A DNA stretch of 64,000 nucleotides from Paraburkholderia madseniana (GCF_009690905.1 NZ_VOSW01000005.1:1-64000); one strand, 5' to 3'; positions 44,645 to 54,588 are shown, numbered from the stretch's first letter. Numbers and translations: made by a program. The notes: generated by a model not told the origin, from the sequence alone.

Positions 44645-44777
44645 GTTTCGTCCATTTATTCCAGTAGAGATCGCGATCAAACCAGGGGAACACCATCCGG
44701 AGATGGTGCCGGTCATTCAACGTAAAGCTACCCAGAGTTGCAGGTCGGACTGCCTCATGTCACAACAGGCATCCGTT

Positions 44778-45710
44778 TCAGGCTGCGCTTTCGACTTCCG
44801 CGCGAGTCGGGATCGACGGCTGTGCACCAGCGCGCGTGACCGAAATCGAAGCCGCGCGTTGCGCGAGGCTGATTGCGCCTTCCAGCGGCTGCCGGGCAGC
44901 GAGTTGCGCGGCAAAGACGCCGATAAAGGTGTCGCCGGCCGCGGTCGTATCGACAGCCCTCACTTGCGGCGCGGGAAAATGCATGCCTTCGCCGCCTTCC
45001 GGCAACAGGTAAGCACCTTGTGCGCCGAGCGTGACGATCACGTTGCGGGCGCCGCCGCGTTGCAACTCCAGCGCCGCCCTTCTCGCGCCGCTTTGCGATT
45101 CGACCGGCAAGCCGGCGAGTATCGCGGCCTCGACCTCGTTCGGCACGAGGTAGTCGACGAGCGGCAGCCATTCCGTGGGCAGCGGGCCAGTTGCCGGCGC
45201 CGGATTCAGTACGGTGATCTTGCCGAGGCGCCGGGCGAGCGCGAGTGTCGCGTGGACGGAATCCCAGGGCGTTTCCAGTTGACAGACCACGACGTCGCTG
45301 GCCTTGATCGCCGCTTCGTGGCGCGCGACGCCTTCAGGCGTGACTTCACCGTTACTGCCCGCAACCACCACGATCGTGTTCTGGCCGTCGTCCGACACCG
45401 TCACCATGGCGACGCCGGTGGGCTGCACGGCGTCGACCTCGACACCCGCGCAATCGATCCCTTCAGCTTCCAGATCCTTGACCCGCTGTGCGCCGTTCGC
45501 ATCCTTCCCCACGCGGCCAACCATCGCGACGCGTGCGCCGATGCGGGCGGCCGCCACGGCCTGGTTGCCGCCCTTGCCGCCGGCAACCTGCGAGAACTCC
45601 TGTCCGCTGATCGTCTCGCCGGGCCGCGGCAAATGCGGTGCACGGGCGACGAGGTCGGTATTGATGCTGCCCACCACGAGCACGCGGCCCGGCTTCACTT
45701 CTTTCGACAC
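44778..45710 (-). CDS. rbsK: Ribokinase
   Basis: 310-aa PfkB-family kinase that makes ribose 5-phosphate. Signatures are GSINTDLVARAPHLPRPGET and GGKGGNQAVAAAR at the N-terminus and DTTAAGDTFIGVFAAQLA with the catalytic Asp near residue 255. The start is a GTG at 45710 seven bases after AGGAG; the frame extends upstream but only over the ribosome site. It ends the rbsB-rbsA-rbsC-rbsK order; rbsD (mutarotase) is absent. Confidence 0.93.
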   Translation of the reverse strand: MSKEVKPGRVLVVGSINTDLVARAPHLPRPGETISGQEFSQVAGGKGGNQAVAAARIGARVAMVGRVGKDANGAQRVKDLEAEGIDCAGVEVDAVQPTGVAMVTVSDDGQNTIVVVAGSNGEVTPEGVARHEAAIKASDVVVCQLETPWDSVHATLALARRLGKITVLNPAPATGPLPTEWLPLVDYLVPNEVEAAILAGLPVESQSGARRAALELQRGGARNVIVTLGAQGAYLLPEGGEGMHFPAPQVRAVDTTAAGDTFIGVFAAQLAARQPLEGAISLAQRAASISVTRAGAQPSIPTRAEVESAA

Positions 45711-45768
45711 GTTCACTCTCCTGCTGACCATCCACGAAGGGTCGCTGACGGTCACAAATGGTCAATAT

Positions 45769-46770
45769 TTATGCGGCGCGACGTCGGCTTCTATACGTAT
45801 CCAGCACGACGGCCACGACAATCACGGCCCCCGTGATGATGCGTTTGGTCGGCTCGGTCGCGCCGATCTGGGCAAGACCGGCGGCCAGCACCGAGATGAT
45901 CAACACGCCAAAGAAGGTGCTGATCACCGAGCCACGTCCGCCCATCAGGCTCGTTCCGCCGATCACGACGGCCGCGATCACCTGCAATTCGATGCCCGCG
46001 CCGGCATTCGGGTCGGCGGCCTCGAGCCGCGAAATCTGAAACAGGGACGCGAGGCCGGCCAGCAAGCCCATCATCGCGAATACGGCAATCTTGTACGGCC
46101 GTGGGTTGACGCCCGCGAGGCGCACCGCTTCCTCGTTCGTGCCGATGCCGACCAGATAACGCCCGAAGACCGTGCGGGTCAGCACCAACTGCGCGACGAC
46201 CATCACGACGATGGCAATCAGGAACGCGGGAGAAATGCCGAACGCAATCGGGTTGGACAGGAAATCGAACGCATCGCCGATGTAGGCCGTGCGGGAGTTG
46301 GTCAACTGGTACGCGAGACCGCGGGCCGCCTCGAGCACGCCGAGCGACACGATGAACGACGGAATCCGCCAGGCCACGGTAATCGCGCCGGTCACGCAGC
46401 CCGTCAAGGCCGCCCCCGCCATGCCGAGCAAAGCGGCAGGCAGCGCCGGCCAGTGCCACTGCAAGGCCGCCACGCTCGTGAGCGCCGCGCCGAGTGCCAG
46501 CACGGAGCCGACCGACAGGTCGATCCCGGCGATGATGAGCACAAAGGTCATGCCGACCGACATCACGACCAGATCGGGAATCTGGTTCGCAATCGTGCTG
46601 AACGTGTCGTAGCTCAGGAAGTGCGAGCTCAGCAGCGAGAACAGGACGATCATCCCGAGCAGCGCGCCGAGCAGGCCAAGGTAGTTCGAGAATCCAAGGC
46701 GCGTGCCGATCGGCTTCGCGTCCTTGGGCGGTTCGTTCTGCACGGTAGGCAGGCTGGTTGGTGCAGTCAT
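45769..46770 (-). CDS. rbsC: Ribose ABC transporter permease
   Basis: 333 aa, about ten membrane segments, with the RbsC-type block GIDLSVGSVLALGAALTSV near residue 85. Forms the membrane channel with RbsA and RbsB. The start at 46770 has GGAG upstream; it begins 4 bases before the RbsA stop region ends, so coupling is tight. Substrate assignment follows the ribokinase neighbour; related permeases carry other pentoses or autoinducer-2. Confidence 0.91.
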   Translation of the reverse strand: MTAPTSLPTVQNEPPKDAKPIGTRLGFSNYLGLLGALLGMIVLFSLLSSHFLSYDTFSTIANQIPDLVVMSVGMTFVLIIAGIDLSVGSVLALGAALTSVAALQWHWPALPAALLGMAGAALTGCVTGAITVAWRIPSFIVSLGVLEAARGLAYQLTNSRTAYIGDAFDFLSNPIAFGISPAFLIAIVVMVVAQLVLTRTVFGRYLVGIGTNEEAVRLAGVNPRPYKIAVFAMMGLLAGLASLFQISRLEAADPNAGAGIELQVIAAVVIGGTSLMGGRGSVISTFFGVLIISVLAAGLAQIGATEPTKRIITGAVIVVAVVLDTYRSRRRAA

Positions 46771-46773
46771 GCT

Positions 46774-48399
46774 TCAATACTCCACAGATTTTTGATCGGG
46801 CGCCGCTGGGTCGGGCGCTTTTGCGTCGGGTTCGATCGGATCGTGCAACAGCTCGTCGCGTTTCGTGTAGCCCGCGAACGCCGCTGCGAGCAGCGCGTCC
46901 TGGGTCCAGCTTCCGCGCTCGAACATGCCCGTCATCCGTCCCGCCGACATCACCCCGATCCGGTCGCAAATCGACATCAACTCGCGCAGATCGCTCGACA
47001 CCACCACCAACGCGCGGCCTTCCCGCGCGAGCGCCCCCATCAGGGCGTAGATATCGAACTTCGCTCCGACGTCGATGCCCCGTGTGGGCTCATCGAACAG
47101 CAACACCGTGCAATCGCGCGCGAGCCAGCGGCCGATCACCACCTTCTGCTGGTTGCCGCCGGAGAGTTCCGACACCGGCTGCGACGGCCCTGAGCTGCGG
47201 ATGCTCATCGCGTCGATCTGTTTGCGCGCAAGCGCCGCTTCGCGACGGGCGTCCACCACGCCGTTCTTCGACACCGCGCGCAGATGGCCGAGCGAGATAT
47301 TGGAGGCAATGGGCTGCGTCAGCAGGAGGCCCTCGCCTTTGCGATCCTCCGTAATCAACGCGATGCCGTTCTTCACGGCGTCTGACGGCGAAGATACCGT
47401 CACGGGCTGCAGCGGGCCACCGCCATACGCGATCGACACCGTACCGGCATCCGCGCGATCGGCCCCGTAGACGAGCCGCATCAATTCCGTGCGGCCCGCG
47501 CCGATCAGACCGCTGATGCCGAAAATCTCACCTGCTTTGACTTCAAACGACACGTCGCGCACAACCGGCTCGCGGGTCATGCCCGTGACCTTGAGCGCCA
47601 CGTCGCCAATGCGCCGCTCGCCGAGGTCGATCCGCTCGCCGATGTCGCGGCCAACCATCAGCGTGACCAGACGGTCGGCCGTGAGGTTCGCCATCTCGTC
47701 GACATGCACGAGCCGCCCGTCGCGCAGCACGGCAGCGCGCCGCGCGATACGCTTCAATTCTTCCAGTCTGTGCGAGATGTACACCAGCGCAACGCCGCGC
47801 GCCTTGAGCCGTTCGACCTGCTCGAACAGCAGGTCCACCTCGCGGGCGGTCAGCATCGCCGTGGGTTCGTCGAGGATCAGCACGCGGCAATCGCCGATCA
47901 GATTGCGCGCGATCTCGACCATTTGCTGATGCCCGATGCCCAGCGTACCCACCAGCGTGTCAGGGTGGATCGCGTCGAGCCCGACTTGCGCCATGGCATG
48001 CCGCGCGTCCTCGCGCAATTTGGCGCGATCGATCCAGCCGAACATGCCGCGCTGCGGCAAACGATTCAGGAACAGGTTCTCCGCCACCGAGAGGGTCGGC
48101 AGCAGGTTCAACTCCTGCATGACCATGCGCACGCCGAGCGCCTCGGCGTCCTTGCGGCTGCCCGGCGTGTAAGCTGCGCCGCCAAGCGTCATCGAACCGG
48201 TGGTCGGCGTAACGAGACCGCCGACGATCTTGGACAAGGTGCTCTTGCCCGCGCCGTTTTCGCCGGTCAGCGCCAGCACCTCGCCCGCGTACAGATCCAG
48301 CGAGATATCAGCGAGCACCGGCCCGGCGTAGGTCTTGCCGATGCCGTGAACAGTCAGCACGGGCGGGGCAACGGCCAAAGATAGGTTGGGAGTGGACAT
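46774..48399 (-). CDS. rbsA: Ribose ABC transporter ATP-binding protein (tandem ATPase)
   Basis: 541 aa with two ABC domains, as in RbsA/MglA. The first has a normal Walker A (GENGAGKST, near residue 47), Walker B (LILDEPTAML) and an H-loop; its signature motif is degenerate. The second has a degenerate Walker A region and a clear signature SELSGGNQQKV and LLFDEPTRGID. The start at 48399 gives MSTPNLSLAV; a TTG seven codons upstream is possible. It lies 73 bp after rbsB. Confidence 0.93.
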   Translation of the reverse strand: MSTPNLSLAVAPPVLTVHGIGKTYAGPVLADISLDLYAGEVLALTGENGAGKSTLSKIVGGLVTPTTGSMTLGGAAYTPGSRKDAEALGVRMVMQELNLLPTLSVAENLFLNRLPQRGMFGWIDRAKLREDARHAMAQVGLDAIHPDTLVGTLGIGHQQMVEIARNLIGDCRVLILDEPTAMLTAREVDLLFEQVERLKARGVALVYISHRLEELKRIARRAAVLRDGRLVHVDEMANLTADRLVTLMVGRDIGERIDLGERRIGDVALKVTGMTREPVVRDVSFEVKAGEIFGISGLIGAGRTELMRLVYGADRADAGTVSIAYGGGPLQPVTVSSPSDAVKNGIALITEDRKGEGLLLTQPIASNISLGHLRAVSKNGVVDARREAALARKQIDAMSIRSSGPSQPVSELSGGNQQKVVIGRWLARDCTVLLFDEPTRGIDVGAKFDIYALMGALAREGRALVVVSSDLRELMSICDRIGVMSAGRMTGMFERGSWTQDALLAAAFAGYTKRDELLHDPIEPDAKAPDPAAPDQKSVEY

Positions 48400-48471
48400 C
48401 AGATTGATAAAGCCAGACAAAGATCAGGCGGGGTGGCCCGCAAACGACGCGGGCCACGTGTTACGCCAATC

Positions 48472-49434
48472 TTACTTGGTGACCAGATCGACAGGCGTTT
48501 CGACGACGCCCGACAATTCCGACTGCTTCTTGTGTTCAGCGATTGCCTTCAGAGCCGTATCGATACCGAACACGGCCTGCCTGGCGGCGTACTGATTGGC
48601 AGTGGCAAGAACACGGCCGTCGGCGAGCATCGGCTTGATCGCGTTGATGTCGTCGTAGCCCACCACCTGCACCTTGCCGGCTTTGCCTGCCGCGCGCACG
48701 GCCGATACCGCGCCGATCGCCATGTTGTCGTTACCGCACAGCAGCGCCTTGACGTCCGGGTTCGCATTGAGAATCTGGCTCGCGACGGCGTTGCCCTTGT
48801 CGATTTCCCACTCACCCGATTGCAGCGAGACGACCTTCATGCCGCCCGTCGCCATGGCCTGCTTGAAGCCGGCCGTGCGTTGCTGCGCGTTGGTGGTGGT
48901 CGAGACGCCTTCGATAATGGCGACGTTGTCGCCCGACTTCAGGCGCTTGGCCAGGTAGTCGCCCACCTTCTGTGCGCCCTTGGCGTTATCCGGGCCGACG
49001 AACGGGATGTTCAGGTCTTTCGACTTGAGCACGTCCGGGTCCAGCTTATTGTCGATATTGACCACGATGATGCCGGCATCGACCGCTTTCTTCAGAACCG
49101 GCACCAGCGCCTTGGAATCGGCCGGTGCGATCACGAGTGCGTCGACCTTCGACACGATCATCTGTTCGACGATACGAATCTGGTTACCCGTATCCGTTTC
49201 GTCCTTGATGCCGTTCGTGACGAGATCGAATTTCGTGGGGTTCTGCTTCTGATAGTCTTTCGCGCCCGTTTCCATGGTCAGGAAAAACTCGTTCGCCAAC
49301 GACTTCATCACCAGCGCGACTTTCGGCTTGTGGGCGGCCTGAGCAAACGCTGCGCCCGGCAGAATCGACACTGCGAGGAAGGCTGCGCTGGCTACGATGG
49401 CGCGACGCCGCGCCGGTTGGAAATGACGAATCAT
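48472..49434 (-). CDS. rbsB: Ribose ABC transporter periplasmic binding protein
   Basis: 320-aa precursor, signal peptide ending AAFAQ. The mature chain has the LacI-like two-lobe fold (KVALVMKSLANEFFLTMETG; DALVIAPADSKAL; GNDNMAIGAVSAVRAAGK). The ATG at 49434 has GGAGAC upstream. First gene of the rbsBACK operon; a LysR gene is divergent. Confidence 0.93.
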   Translation of the reverse strand: MIRHFQPARRRAIVASAAFLAVSILPGAAFAQAAHKPKVALVMKSLANEFFLTMETGAKDYQKQNPTKFDLVTNGIKDETDTGNQIRIVEQMIVSKVDALVIAPADSKALVPVLKKAVDAGIIVVNIDNKLDPDVLKSKDLNIPFVGPDNAKGAQKVGDYLAKRLKSGDNVAIIEGVSTTTNAQQRTAGFKQAMATGGMKVVSLQSGEWEIDKGNAVASQILNANPDVKALLCGNDNMAIGAVSAVRAAGKAGKVQVVGYDDINAIKPMLADGRVLATANQYAARQAVFGIDTALKAIAEHKKQSELSGVVETPVDLVTK

Positions 49435-49639
49435 TGATGTCTCCGTATCGCTCGTTCGGTCTACGTAGTGACTGATAGCCGTTGAGTCGTGTGATGGGCA
49501 GGTTCGCCACACTTGCCGCCAAAGCCAATGAAGCCCTCGGGTTTCTTTGCCAGATGCTGGGACGAGTATGGCCAGGTCCAATGCTATCCTCGCGATCCAC
49601 GTTATGCTATGCCCAATTTCAAAATCGAGCGTTTCAAAA

Positions 49640-50512
49640 ATGGAACACGTAGACTGGGACGACCTGCGGATTCTGGTGGCGATCGCGCGCGGCGGCACGA
49701 TGCGAGCCGCCGCGACGGCATGCGATCTGAGTCCGCCCACCCTGTCGCGCCGTCTGACCGAGCTTGAACGGCGGCTGGGCGAGCCGCTTATCGACCGGGT
49801 TCCGTCGGGCTGTACGGTGACGGCATTCGGCGCGCGCGTGCTGGCCTGGGCCGAGCAGATGGAGGACCTGGCCCACCAGATCGAGCGTGCCGCGGACGTG
49901 ACCGGCGGCGCAGCGGCTCACGGCACGGTGCGGATCAACGCCGTCGAATGGCCGTCTTACATTTTGCTTAAACTGCTCGGTTCGTTCCAGGACCGGCTGC
50001 CCGGCCTCGCCATCGAGGTGCTGACCTCACGGCGGCCGTATAGCCTTGCCCGCCGCGAAGCGGATATCGCGCTGTGGTCCGAATGCCCTGATGAGGGCGA
50101 TCTGTATGTCCGGCGCATCGGCCGGATCCGCTTCGGGCTGTTCGGTTCGCGCGACTATTATCTGCGTCACAAGGCAGCAATTACGAGGAAGGAGTGGGAC
50201 AAGCTGTCGTTCGTCGGCTATGACGACCGGCAGCCCGATCACCCGGCAACGCAATGGCTGAAAACCCTGCCCGGCGCGCCTGCGCCTTCGCTTCGGAGCA
50301 GCTACGGCATGGGCGTATTCGACGGCGTGCTGGGCGGCTCCGGCCTCGGCGTGCTCGCCCAGCTCGCCGGCGACACCACGAGCGATCTCGTCTGCATCGA
50401 GAAACATATCAAGGCGCTCGACCAGGATGTGTGGATGGTGCTGCATCCCGCCCTACGCGATAGCGAGCGCATCCGCACGGTGGCCAACCTCATTGCCGAG
50501 ATTTTTCGTTAG
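49640..50512 (+). CDS. LysR-family transcriptional regulator next to rbs operon
   Basis: 290 aa. Winged helix at about residues 6-65 (GGTMRAAATACDLSPPTLSR), followed by an effector domain of the type found in the AphB/CrgA branch. The ATG at 49640 is chosen; the frame extends 31 codons upstream without a ribosome site. Divergent from rbsB, so control of ribose use is possible, although LacI regulators usually do this. Confidence 0.87.
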   Translation: MEHVDWDDLRILVAIARGGTMRAAATACDLSPPTLSRRLTELERRLGEPLIDRVPSGCTVTAFGARVLAWAEQMEDLAHQIERAADVTGGAAAHGTVRINAVEWPSYILLKLLGSFQDRLPGLAIEVLTSRRPYSLARREADIALWSECPDEGDLYVRRIGRIRFGLFGSRDYYLRHKAAITRKEWDKLSFVGYDDRQPDHPATQWLKTLPGAPAPSLRSSYGMGVFDGVLGGSGLGVLAQLAGDTTSDLVCIEKHIKALDQDVWMVLHPALRDSERIRTVANLIAEIFR

Positions 50513-50784
50513 GCCGGGCGCTGGGGTTCGCGTTGTGTTCAGGTGGCGTCACCGGGCACATACAGAGCGGGTAGCTGGGCAGCGTGGTACGACACCGTAC
50601 CGACTGCATTGGCGAATCGGCGCACCCTCGACTCGACACGCCGCATATCAGCAAAAGCAGCGCGCTGGCTGCCCGTGTCACTCCGGCCGCGATGCGCATG
50701 AAGGCGTGTTAGCGACCGAACCGGCGGCCCCGCAACCATCCGACAGACGGAGGCGGCCGCGCCCGCCACCAGGAGCTCCCGGCC

Positions 50785-52074
50785 ATGGACACGCTAACCC
50801 GCGATCCGGTCAAGCAGCCGACTCGCCCGAAACTGCTTCAGGTGATGGGGCCCGGCCTTATCACCGGCGCCTCCGACGACGACCCGAGCGGCATCGCCAC
50901 CTATTCGCAGGTCGGCGCGCAATTCGGCTATGGCCTCGCGTGGACCCTGCTGTTCAGCTACCCGCTGATGGCCGCGATCCAGGAAATCAGCGCGCGCATC
51001 GGACGCGTTACCGGCTGCGGCATCGCCGGCAATTTGCGGCGGCACTATCCGCGCTGGCTTTCCACCAGCGTCGTCAGTCTGCTGCTGATTGCGAACATCA
51101 TCAATCTGGGCGCAGACCTCGGCGCAATGGGCGCGGCGCTCAAGCTGTTGATCTCGGGTCCCGCGCTGCTCTATGTCTGCGGTTTCGGCCTGCTCTCGGT
51201 AGCGCTCGAAGTTTTTACACGTTACTCGCGCTATGTGTCGATACTCAAATGGCTGTGCCTGTCGCTCTTCAGCTACGTGATCTGCGCATTCGTCGTCAAC
51301 GTGCCGTGGACCCAGGTGGGCTTGGCGGTGATCTGGCCGCCGCTCTCGGCCAAGCCGGATTACATCGTCGCCATTGTTGCGGTCATGGGTACGACGATCA
51401 GCCCTTATCTGTTTTTCTGGCAGGCCGAACAGGAAGTCGAAGACGAACTGGAACGGCCCGGCGCCCATCCGCTCACTCACGCACCGTGGGAAGCCCCCGC
51501 CGAGTTCACGCGGATTCGTATCGACACCTATCTCGGCATGGCGCTGTCGAATACCATCGCGTTCTTCATCGTCGTGACCACAGCGGCGACGTTGCATGCT
51601 CACGGGCTCAACGATATCCAGACTTCCGCCCAGGCGGCGGAAGCGCTGCGAGCGGTGGCGGGACCGTTCACGTTCGTCATTTTCGCGGCCGGCATTATCG
51701 GCACCGGTTTGTTGACGTTGCCGGTACTGGCCGGCTCGGGTGCGTACGCGGTGGGCGAACTGTTCGCATGGCGGGTCGGCCTGGCCCGCCTGCCGCTGCA
51801 GGCGAAGGCGTTCTATGGCGTGATCGCCGCGGCGACAGCCATCGGCGTCGGTTTGAATTTCACCTCGATCGACCCGGTCAAGGCGCTCTTCTGGAGTGCC
51901 GTGCTCAATGGGGTGGTCGCCGTGCCGGTCATGATCGTCATGATGCATCTGTCGATGCGTACCGGCATCATGTCGCGCTTCACGTTACCGCTGACGCTGC
52001 GCGTCCTTGGCTGGATTGCGACCGGTGTGATGGCGGCTACGGTCATCGCGATGGCTTTCAGCTGGGTTGCATGA
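50785..52074 (+). CDS. NRAMP-like divalent metal transporter with altered metal site
   Basis: 429 aa, eleven membrane segments, of the NRAMP fold. In helix 1 the canonical DPGN is DPSG (SDDDPSGIATYSQ), and in helix 6 the MPH block is SPY (GTTISPYLFFWQ). The asparagine, methionine and histidine that select Mn/Fe are therefore missing; only the aspartate remains. In other NRAMP branches such changes go with Mg, Al or unknown substrates. The ATG at 50785 has GGAG 12 bases upstream. Confidence 0.87.
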   Translation: MDTLTRDPVKQPTRPKLLQVMGPGLITGASDDDPSGIATYSQVGAQFGYGLAWTLLFSYPLMAAIQEISARIGRVTGCGIAGNLRRHYPRWLSTSVVSLLLIANIINLGADLGAMGAALKLLISGPALLYVCGFGLLSVALEVFTRYSRYVSILKWLCLSLFSYVICAFVVNVPWTQVGLAVIWPPLSAKPDYIVAIVAVMGTTISPYLFFWQAEQEVEDELERPGAHPLTHAPWEAPAEFTRIRIDTYLGMALSNTIAFFIVVTTAATLHAHGLNDIQTSAQAAEALRAVAGPFTFVIFAAGIIGTGLLTLPVLAGSGAYAVGELFAWRVGLARLPLQAKAFYGVIAAATAIGVGLNFTSIDPVKALFWSAVLNGVVAVPVMIVMMHLSMRTGIMSRFTLPLTLRVLGWIATGVMAATVIAMAFSWVA

Positions 52075-52278
52075 GCCATGCGTTCAAGGCGTGAACGCCA
52101 CCGTACAGACGCGCATCACGAAGCGTGCCAGAATGGTTGCTGGCCCTGTATGCACCAGCGATTTCCAAACCGCTTTCCAGTCGATTTCGCAACCGCCCCG
52201 CCAGGAGGGCCTGAAAACTTTTCAGATCAGTTCTGCGAATACGAAGTCGTTTTTCGGCAGGACACTGTGGGGTGGTTC

Positions 52279-52998
52279 ATGTTGACCACACATCAACCGA
52301 AAGATAACCATCTGCTTTCTGTGCTGCCGAAAGCCGAGTGGGAACGGATCGCACCGCATCTCATCGCGCTCGATATGCCGCTCGGGGAGGTCGTCTACGA
52401 GTCGGGTGACCGGCTCGACCATGTCTACTTCCCCACTATCGCGATCGTCTCTCTGCTCTATGTGATGGAAGACGGCTCCTCGGCCGAGATCGCGATTGTC
52501 GGTAATGAGGGATTGATCGGCATCACGCTCTTCATGGGCGGCGAAACGACGCCCAGCCGCGCGGTCGTGCAAAGCGCCGGAAAGGCATACCGGCTCGACG
52601 CGCGCATTCTGAAAGAAGAATTTCATCGTGCCGGCCCAGTGCAACGCTTGCTGCTGCGTTACACGCAGGCACTCATCACGCAGATGGCGCAAACGGCCGT
52701 GTGCAACCGGCATCATACGATCGATCAGCAACTGTGCCGCTGGCTGCTGTTGAGTATCGACCGCTTGCCGTCAAATGAACTCACGATGACCCAGGAGTTG
52801 ATTGCCAATATGCTCGGTGTACGCCGATCGGGTGTCACCGAAGCGGCCATGAAGCTGCAGGACGCGGGCTTGATCCGCTACAGCTATGGTCATATCGAGG
52901 TGATCGACCGGTCGGGCCTGGAGGAGCGCGTGTGCGAATGCTACGGCGTGGTGAGGCGGGAATTCGACCGTCTGCTGCCCGATCTGAGAGCCGTTTAA
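52279..52998 (+). CDS. Crp/Fnr-family transcriptional regulator
   Basis: 239 aa: beta-roll effector domain (about 15-130, GEVVYESGDRLDHVYFPTIA) and a winged helix at the C-terminus (LTMTQELIANMLGVRRSGVT). No FNR-type N-terminal cysteine cluster is present, so Fe-S sensing is unlikely; the ligand is unknown. The ATG at 52279 is preceded by TGGGGTGG. It precedes a universal stress protein gene by about 40 bp and is probably co-transcribed. Confidence 0.87.
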   Translation: MLTTHQPKDNHLLSVLPKAEWERIAPHLIALDMPLGEVVYESGDRLDHVYFPTIAIVSLLYVMEDGSSAEIAIVGNEGLIGITLFMGGETTPSRAVVQSAGKAYRLDARILKEEFHRAGPVQRLLLRYTQALITQMAQTAVCNRHHTIDQQLCRWLLLSIDRLPSNELTMTQELIANMLGVRRSGVTEAAMKLQDAGLIRYSYGHIEVIDRSGLEERVCECYGVVRREFDRLLPDLRAV

Positions 52999-53038
52999 GT
53001 GACGCGGCAACTCTTTGAACAAACTCTTCGAGGCTGAT

Positions 53039-53566
53039 ATGTATAAACGCATTCTGGTTGCGATAGACGGCAGCGACACATCCGAGCACGCATTCGACAC
53101 CGCTTTGCAACTCGCAAGCGAGAGCGGCGCGCAATTGCAGCCGCTCTATGTCGTCGACAATCCGCTGATGGCGTACGACGCCTCCGGCTACGATCCGACG
53201 ATTCTGCGTGACGCGTTCGTGGAAGAAGGCCAGCGACTGTTAGCGGACGCACTCGCCCGAATGAAACACGAGAACGTGGCCGGCACACCACGGATGGTCG
53301 ACGTCGCGCCGATCGGCGAGGATATTTCGGAGCGCATCCGCATCACGGCCAACGAATTCAATGCGGACCTGCTGGTGCTCGGCACGCACGGCCGTCGCGG
53401 CTTCAAGCGTCTGTTTCTCGGCAGCGTCGCCGAACGCGTGGTGCGCAGTGCGTGCTGTCCGGTATTGCTGGTGCCGAGCCGCCAGGCGCAAACCACGCAC
53501 GTGGAGTCGGCCAAACCGGGGCATGCTGACGTGGCCGCTGTGATGTATGAGATGCCGTCGCTCTAG
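53039..53566 (+). CDS. Universal stress protein (UspA family)
   Basis: 175 aa, Rossmann-like USP domain. The N-terminal strand MYKRILVAIDGS and the ATP-binding motif GTHGRRGFKRLFLGSVAE (G-x2-G-x9-G-S) identify the ATP-binding class. The ATG at 53039 has GAGG upstream; an upstream start eight codons earlier is less likely. Follows the Crp/Fnr gene. Unusually, a 25-residue polar tail extends beyond the domain. Confidence 0.9.
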   Translation: MYKRILVAIDGSDTSEHAFDTALQLASESGAQLQPLYVVDNPLMAYDASGYDPTILRDAFVEEGQRLLADALARMKHENVAGTPRMVDVAPIGEDISERIRITANEFNADLLVLGTHGRRGFKRLFLGSVAERVVRSACCPVLLVPSRQAQTTHVESAKPGHADVAAVMYEMPSL

Positions 53567-53612
53567 AGCCGGGGCGCTCGACGTCGCGTCGATGGTGGGA
53601 AATGTGGTGCGG

Positions 53613-53852
53613 TCAGGCAGCGCAAATCGTATTCGAGGTAGTGAGGTCCACCCACGACATGCCTTGCTTCAGGCCATCCAGCACGGCCTCCTGCTGCGTG
53701 CTGAAGGTTCTGTCGTGCGTGAATTCACGCACGACCACACCATCCGGCGCGGCAACGCTCGTGCCGATCAGACAGCCAAATTCAGTGCCGCTTTCGCGTG
53801 CACAAGCCGTGACCGTCCAGCCGTCGCCGTCCACTTTTCCCGACAGGTTCAT
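53613..53852 (-). CDS. Small hypothetical protein, 79 aa
   Basis: A compact soluble protein beginning MNLSGKVDGDGWTVTACARE, with no signal peptide, no membrane segment and two cysteines. AAGG lies 13 bases ahead of the ATG. I recognise no family. It is at the 3' side of the acetate genes on the same strand, after an 80-bp gap. Confidence 0.6.
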   Translation of the reverse strand: MNLSGKVDGDGWTVTACARESGTEFGCLIGTSVAAPDGVVVREFTHDRTFSTQQEAVLDGLKQGMSWVDLTTSNTICAA

Positions 53853-53933
53853 AACGTTTTGCCTTGTGCCTGCTTAACGCAACGTGGTGAGTGTTCGACG
53901 CTCGCGGTTTGCGCGCGCCGCCCAACTGGTCTA

Positions 53934-54533
53934 TCAGAGCGCCACAGCATGCCGGCTAAGCACCCGGGGATCGCCGACCGGCAAAACCACCCGCCCGTGC
54001 ACCTCGTTGATCACGTCCGCTGCGGACAGATAGAACGCCAGCGCCGCGGTGATGAGCCCCATATAGCCGCCCGCCATCCGCACCAGGCCTGAACCCGTCC
54101 ACTCTCCTCCAGCCAGCAGGCCGAAGGTGATCCAGAGCGCCAGAAAGATGAACTGCAGCGCGCGAGGCGAGCGAAAGGTGGCCAGCCACATATAAAACGT
54201 GAAGACGCCCCAAAGAAACAGATACCAGCCGACGAACGCGGGCGGCACCTTGTCGTGTAAAAAGAGCACGAACAGTGCAAACGACCACCAGAACGCGCCA
54301 TAACTTAGAAAGGCCGTCGCGCCGAAGGTATTGCCGCGCGGCAACTCCATCATCCCGGCAATGGCCTGCGCGGTCCCGCCGTAAGCGAGCGCGCAGGCGA
54401 GCACGAGACCCATCGACTCGCCCGAAAACCAGCCGGCGTTGATCATGCTGAGCAGCCACGTTGTCAATGCAAAACCGGCGAGACCCAGTGGCGCGGGGTT
54501 CGCAAGTGTGGTTCGAATCGGTACGCTGGCCAT
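53934..54533 (-). CDS. satP: Acetate/succinate transporter (GPR1/FUN34/YaaH family)
   Basis: 199 aa with six membrane segments. The family motif NPAPLGLAGFALTTWLLS lies at residues 12-29. Such channels take up acetate with protons. It follows the acetyl-CoA synthetase gene by 55 bp on the same strand, an uptake-plus-activation pair. Confidence 0.9.
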   Translation of the reverse strand: MASVPIRTTLANPAPLGLAGFALTTWLLSMINAGWFSGESMGLVLACALAYGGTAQAIAGMMELPRGNTFGATAFLSYGAFWWSFALFVLFLHDKVPPAFVGWYLFLWGVFTFYMWLATFRSPRALQFIFLALWITFGLLAGGEWTGSGLVRMAGGYMGLITAALAFYLSAADVINEVHGRVVLPVGDPRVLSRHAVAL

Positions 54534-54588
54534 GGCCTGCTCCTGAAGATAAAAAGCGTTCCGGCAATCTCGCGGCCTTCGCGAACCA

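Noticed and set aside
50794..51948. 384-codon frame on the minus strand in the NRAMP-like gene
   Set aside because: Shadow of a clear membrane-protein gene; the product is rich in Arg, His and Asp and has no family features.
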